Positions 13,914 to 15,984 of a stretch of DNA of 15,984 bases are shown piece after piece. The position numbers and the translations under genes are program-made. Every line of letters begins with the position of its first letter. Within the stretch, counting starts at the first letter, position 1. Location: contig JABWAJ010000060.1 of the NCBI GenBank assembly GCA_013361075.1, forward strand, positions 1 to 15,984, given 5' to 3'. The notes under the pieces were generated by a model. The model made no database searches. It was not told the DNA's origin and was given only the letters and a program-made list of their open reading frames with translations. This stretch comes from Saprospiraceae bacterium (GTDB lineage: Bacteria; Bacteroidota; Bacteroidia; Chitinophagales; Saprospiraceae).

Positions 13914-15984
13914 AAACCGCCGTCACCTGTGCCCTGCCCACGTGCACCACATCCGCTTTACCCGTTTTCCGGCCTTCATAACTCAGCGAAAGGCGCAGGT
14001 TTTTGCCCAATTGGCGGTCTAATCCTACATTCCACAGGTAATTTTGGCCGTTTTGCAAACCGTTTAACAAAGCAAAACCAACGGGAGAATTGGGTTGGCC
14101 TTCAAATTGAATGGCAATGTAAGAAGCCCGCATCCGCAGAGACGACCTGGCCGACTGGTTGTAGGCAGCTTCTACGCTCAGGTCATTTTGGAGGGAGGTT
14201 TCCCCTGTATCTCCAAGCGTATTCCTGTCGCGTTGCAGCCGATACCGGACAATCGTCCGAAAGGATTTTGAGGGCAAAAAAGTGACCTGTGGCTCTGTTT
14301 TCCAGGACACAATGCGGTAGTCCCGGGTATTGAAGAGCTCCGAATCGCTTTCGCGGCGCCCCTGGGTCAATCCAAGCTGAATGCTCCAACGGACAGAGGG
14401 ATTCCAGCGCCCACGCAAAAAATATTCGAGGGTACGGCGACTTTCAAACCCTGAAATTTGCACGATCCGGCTTTGGAGGTCCGATTCCCCCAACTGGATA
14501 TCGTATCGAGGATCGGCGCGGTTGAAAAATAAAGAATTCCTTGCATTGAGGTTCACAGATACGAGTGCTGTATCCGGAATGGCCAATTGAAAGGGGTTCC
14601 AGGGGTCTACCCCAGGTGCTTCGCGGGTTTTGCGGTTGATTTGAAGTGAAGATACAATCGAAAACCGACTAAGGGTTTTCCGGTAGTCTTTGGCCGCAAA
14701 CCAAACGGCCCGCGGCTCTATTTGTACGCTGTAATTCAGGCTGGCATTATCGGTGCGCACGTATTCGTCAGTAACGCTACTGACCCGGATGTAGTCGGCC
14801 TGGTCCTGAAATGGTGCCAATTCCATTTCGTAGGATTGTATTTTCCCATCGTTGTTGTACAGCGAATCCAACCAGATATGGGTACCCGAGCCAGGTGTGA
14901 CGGGCACATAGGTAAAGGACAGTTTGGGTTCCTGGCCCGCACTCAGCTCGTACACCGTTACGGTCCGGATGGCGCCTTTGAAAAAACTGCCATTGAAATC
15001 CATGCGCCCCAGGAAGGTACTCGCCGGGGTCAGGGAGGCGGGTGCGGTTGCAGCAACTTCAAGCTCGCGGTAGCCCAGACTGCCACTCCACTGGATGGCT
15101 TTGGCTGGCTGCCAGGTACCATTGACATGGTATTCCGTAGCCACACTTAACGACCGGTAGTTTTCGCCAAAAGGCGCATAATCCCAACGTCTGGCAGCAG
15201 AGAGGCTTAGGTTGCTTGTTTCTGAAGCGACACTTTCTGTGAAAATCCGTAAGCGGTCGAAAAAAAAGCTGGTAGCCAGTAAGGTATCATTGCTTACGGC
15301 CCGTCGGTCGCTTTGTTCGCGGGCACCCTCCAGCCCGATCCGCCAGTTTTTTAAAGCAGGAATTGTTTTGGAAAGGGTTATCCGGGGCCGAAAAAAGCGG
15401 GTACGCTGGTTACTTTCATCCGTTGTCAACAAACTGCCTTCTCCATTGATGTCCCATCCGTTGCGCAACCATTGCAGGGAAGCGCTGTGCCGGATGCCGG
15501 TGTACAGTGAATCGCGCAAAAAAGCCCCAAACCCATACTGCACACTGCCCCGGTTTTTGCGCCCGAGCAACAAGCTGGCACGTACCAATTGTTCATTGGC
15601 TGGTGGTGCCACCCCAACGCCCTGCTGGTTGGCAATGTTCCAGTCGCGCAAAAACTCCGGTTCCCGGTAAGGGTTCAAAGCTCTGAAATTTCGCTGCACC
15701 AATTCGTATCCGGCGGTCGTTTCCAGTGCCCAGGCATTGGTGTCCGGACCAAGCCGGAAAACGTTTTGGACCGTGGTAAAAGTTGCCAACCCGGTATCAT
15801 CGCTGTCATCGAGCTCTGAGAAGCGATTCAGGTCGTTGCGGCTGAGTGCTGCCTCTGTTTTGATGCTGCCATTTTTTCCAAAGCGATAACCCACACCTGC
15901 TGCCACAATTTGTTGTTGTTTGGGAGCCACCAGTTGCACTACCGGTGCATAGTTGCCCTGTTGTCTGCACGTAACCGGGTCAGG
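13909..15984 (-). CDS. Large outer-membrane beta-barrel protein, C-terminal 691 residues (5' end outside the window)
   Basis: The frame is open from the right edge to TGA at 13909-13911. An internal GTG at 15937-15939 is not a start; the frame continues upstream without a stop. Nearly the whole visible part consists of amphipathic beta strands ending in aromatic residues, separated by polar turns (for example GSVQYGFGAFLRDSLYTG, KNWRIGLEGAREQSDRR, NLRLSLSYEGRKTG). The protein ends in QVTAVF, a C-terminal Phe in a beta strand as required for insertion by the BAM complex. No TonB-dependent receptor plug or SusD-like motif is visible. The N-terminal part, with signal peptide and any other domain, is missing. 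I do not recognise a named family; large uncharacterised barrels with this kind of C-terminus are common in Bacteroidota. It is transcribed toward the WG-repeat gene. Confidence 0.85.
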   Translation of the reverse strand, partial: PDPVTCRQQGNYAPVVQLVAPKQQQIVAAGVGYRFGKNGSIKTEAALSRNDLNRFSELDDSDDTGLATFTTVQNVFRLGPDTNAWALETTAGYELVQRNFRALNPYREPEFLRDWNIANQQGVGVAPPANEQLVRASLLLGRKNRGSVQYGFGAFLRDSLYTGIRHSASLQWLRNGWDINGEGSLLTTDESNQRTRFFRPRITLSKTIPALKNWRIGLEGAREQSDRRAVSNDTLLATSFFFDRLRIFTESVASETSNLSLSAARRWDYAPFGENYRSLSVATEYHVNGTWQPAKAIQWSGSLGYRELEVAATAPASLTPASTFLGRMDFNGSFFKGAIRTVTVYELSAGQEPKLSFTYVPVTPGSGTHIWLDSLYNNDGKIQSYEMELAPFQDQADYIRVSSVTDEYVRTDNASLNYSVQIEPRAVWFAAKDYRKTLSRFSIVSSLQINRKTREAPGVDPWNPFQLAIPDTALVSVNLNARNSLFFNRADPRYDIQLGESDLQSRIVQISGFESRRTLEYFLRGRWNPSVRWSIQLGLTQGRRESDSELFNTRDYRIVSWKTEPQVTFLPSKSFRTIVRYRLQRDRNTLGDTGETSLQNDLSVEAAYNQSARSSLRMRASYIAIQFEGQPNSPVGFALLNGLQNGQNYLWNVGLDRQLGKNLRLSLSYEGRKTGKADVVHVGRAQVTAVF

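Noticed and set aside
15937..15939. GTG as the start of the outer-membrane barrel gene
   Set aside because: The frame stays open to the window edge, there is no signal peptide after this codon, and the sequence upstream continues in the same style.

Overview
The window looks like chromosomal DNA of a Bacteroidota bacterium, probably near the Saprospiria/Cytophagia. The evidence is the set of lineage-typical genes: a NusB with a large internal insertion, a 2TM-domain protein, a double DUF1599 protein, a DoxX-like protein of the BT_3928 type, a GSCFA protein and a large outer-membrane beta-barrel. Most genes also lack a Shine-Dalgarno sequence and have A-rich leaders, and several have TAnnTTTG-like -7 boxes close to the start codon. 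No tRNA, rRNA, CRISPR array, insertion sequence or phage gene was seen.

Layout, left to right. (1) Positions 1-2433, + strand: the beta-chain part of a penicillin acylase family hydrolase, cut by the window edge just before its catalytic serine. It is followed by a small glycine-rich membrane protein and a 2TM-domain protein, and closed by a good intrinsic terminator at 2400-2433. (2) 2509-5580, + strand: a tandem DUF1599 protein, a strong 15-bp inverted repeat, a DoxX/MauE-like membrane protein and NusB. (3) 5581-6630: a heptamer-repeat inverted element immediately before queE (7-carboxy-7-deazaguanine synthase, + strand), which converges on a pterin-4a-carbinolamine dehydratase gene (- strand). 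(4) 6665-9188, + strand: a heptamer repeat, then a polysaccharide flippase and an EamA-type transporter that probably form an operon. (5) 9196-10506, - strand: a YbjN-like protein of unknown role, diverging from a GSCFA-domain protein (10674-11663, + strand). (6) 11703-15984, - strand: the C-terminal 691 residues of a large outer-membrane beta-barrel, followed in transcription order by a secreted WG-repeat protein with a cysteine-rich N-terminus.

The genes are mostly housekeeping and envelope functions: transcription antitermination, 7-deazaguanine synthesis, pterin recycling, glycan export, and periplasmic or surface proteins. I see no convincing new multi-gene system. The most interesting signals are intergenic: two kinds of degenerate 7-nt tandem repeats of the form TAACNNN beside start codons, and a long perfect inverted repeat that overlaps a stop codon. 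Among the proteins, the WG-repeat protein with its cysteine cluster, the YbjN-like protein and the large barrel are the least understood.
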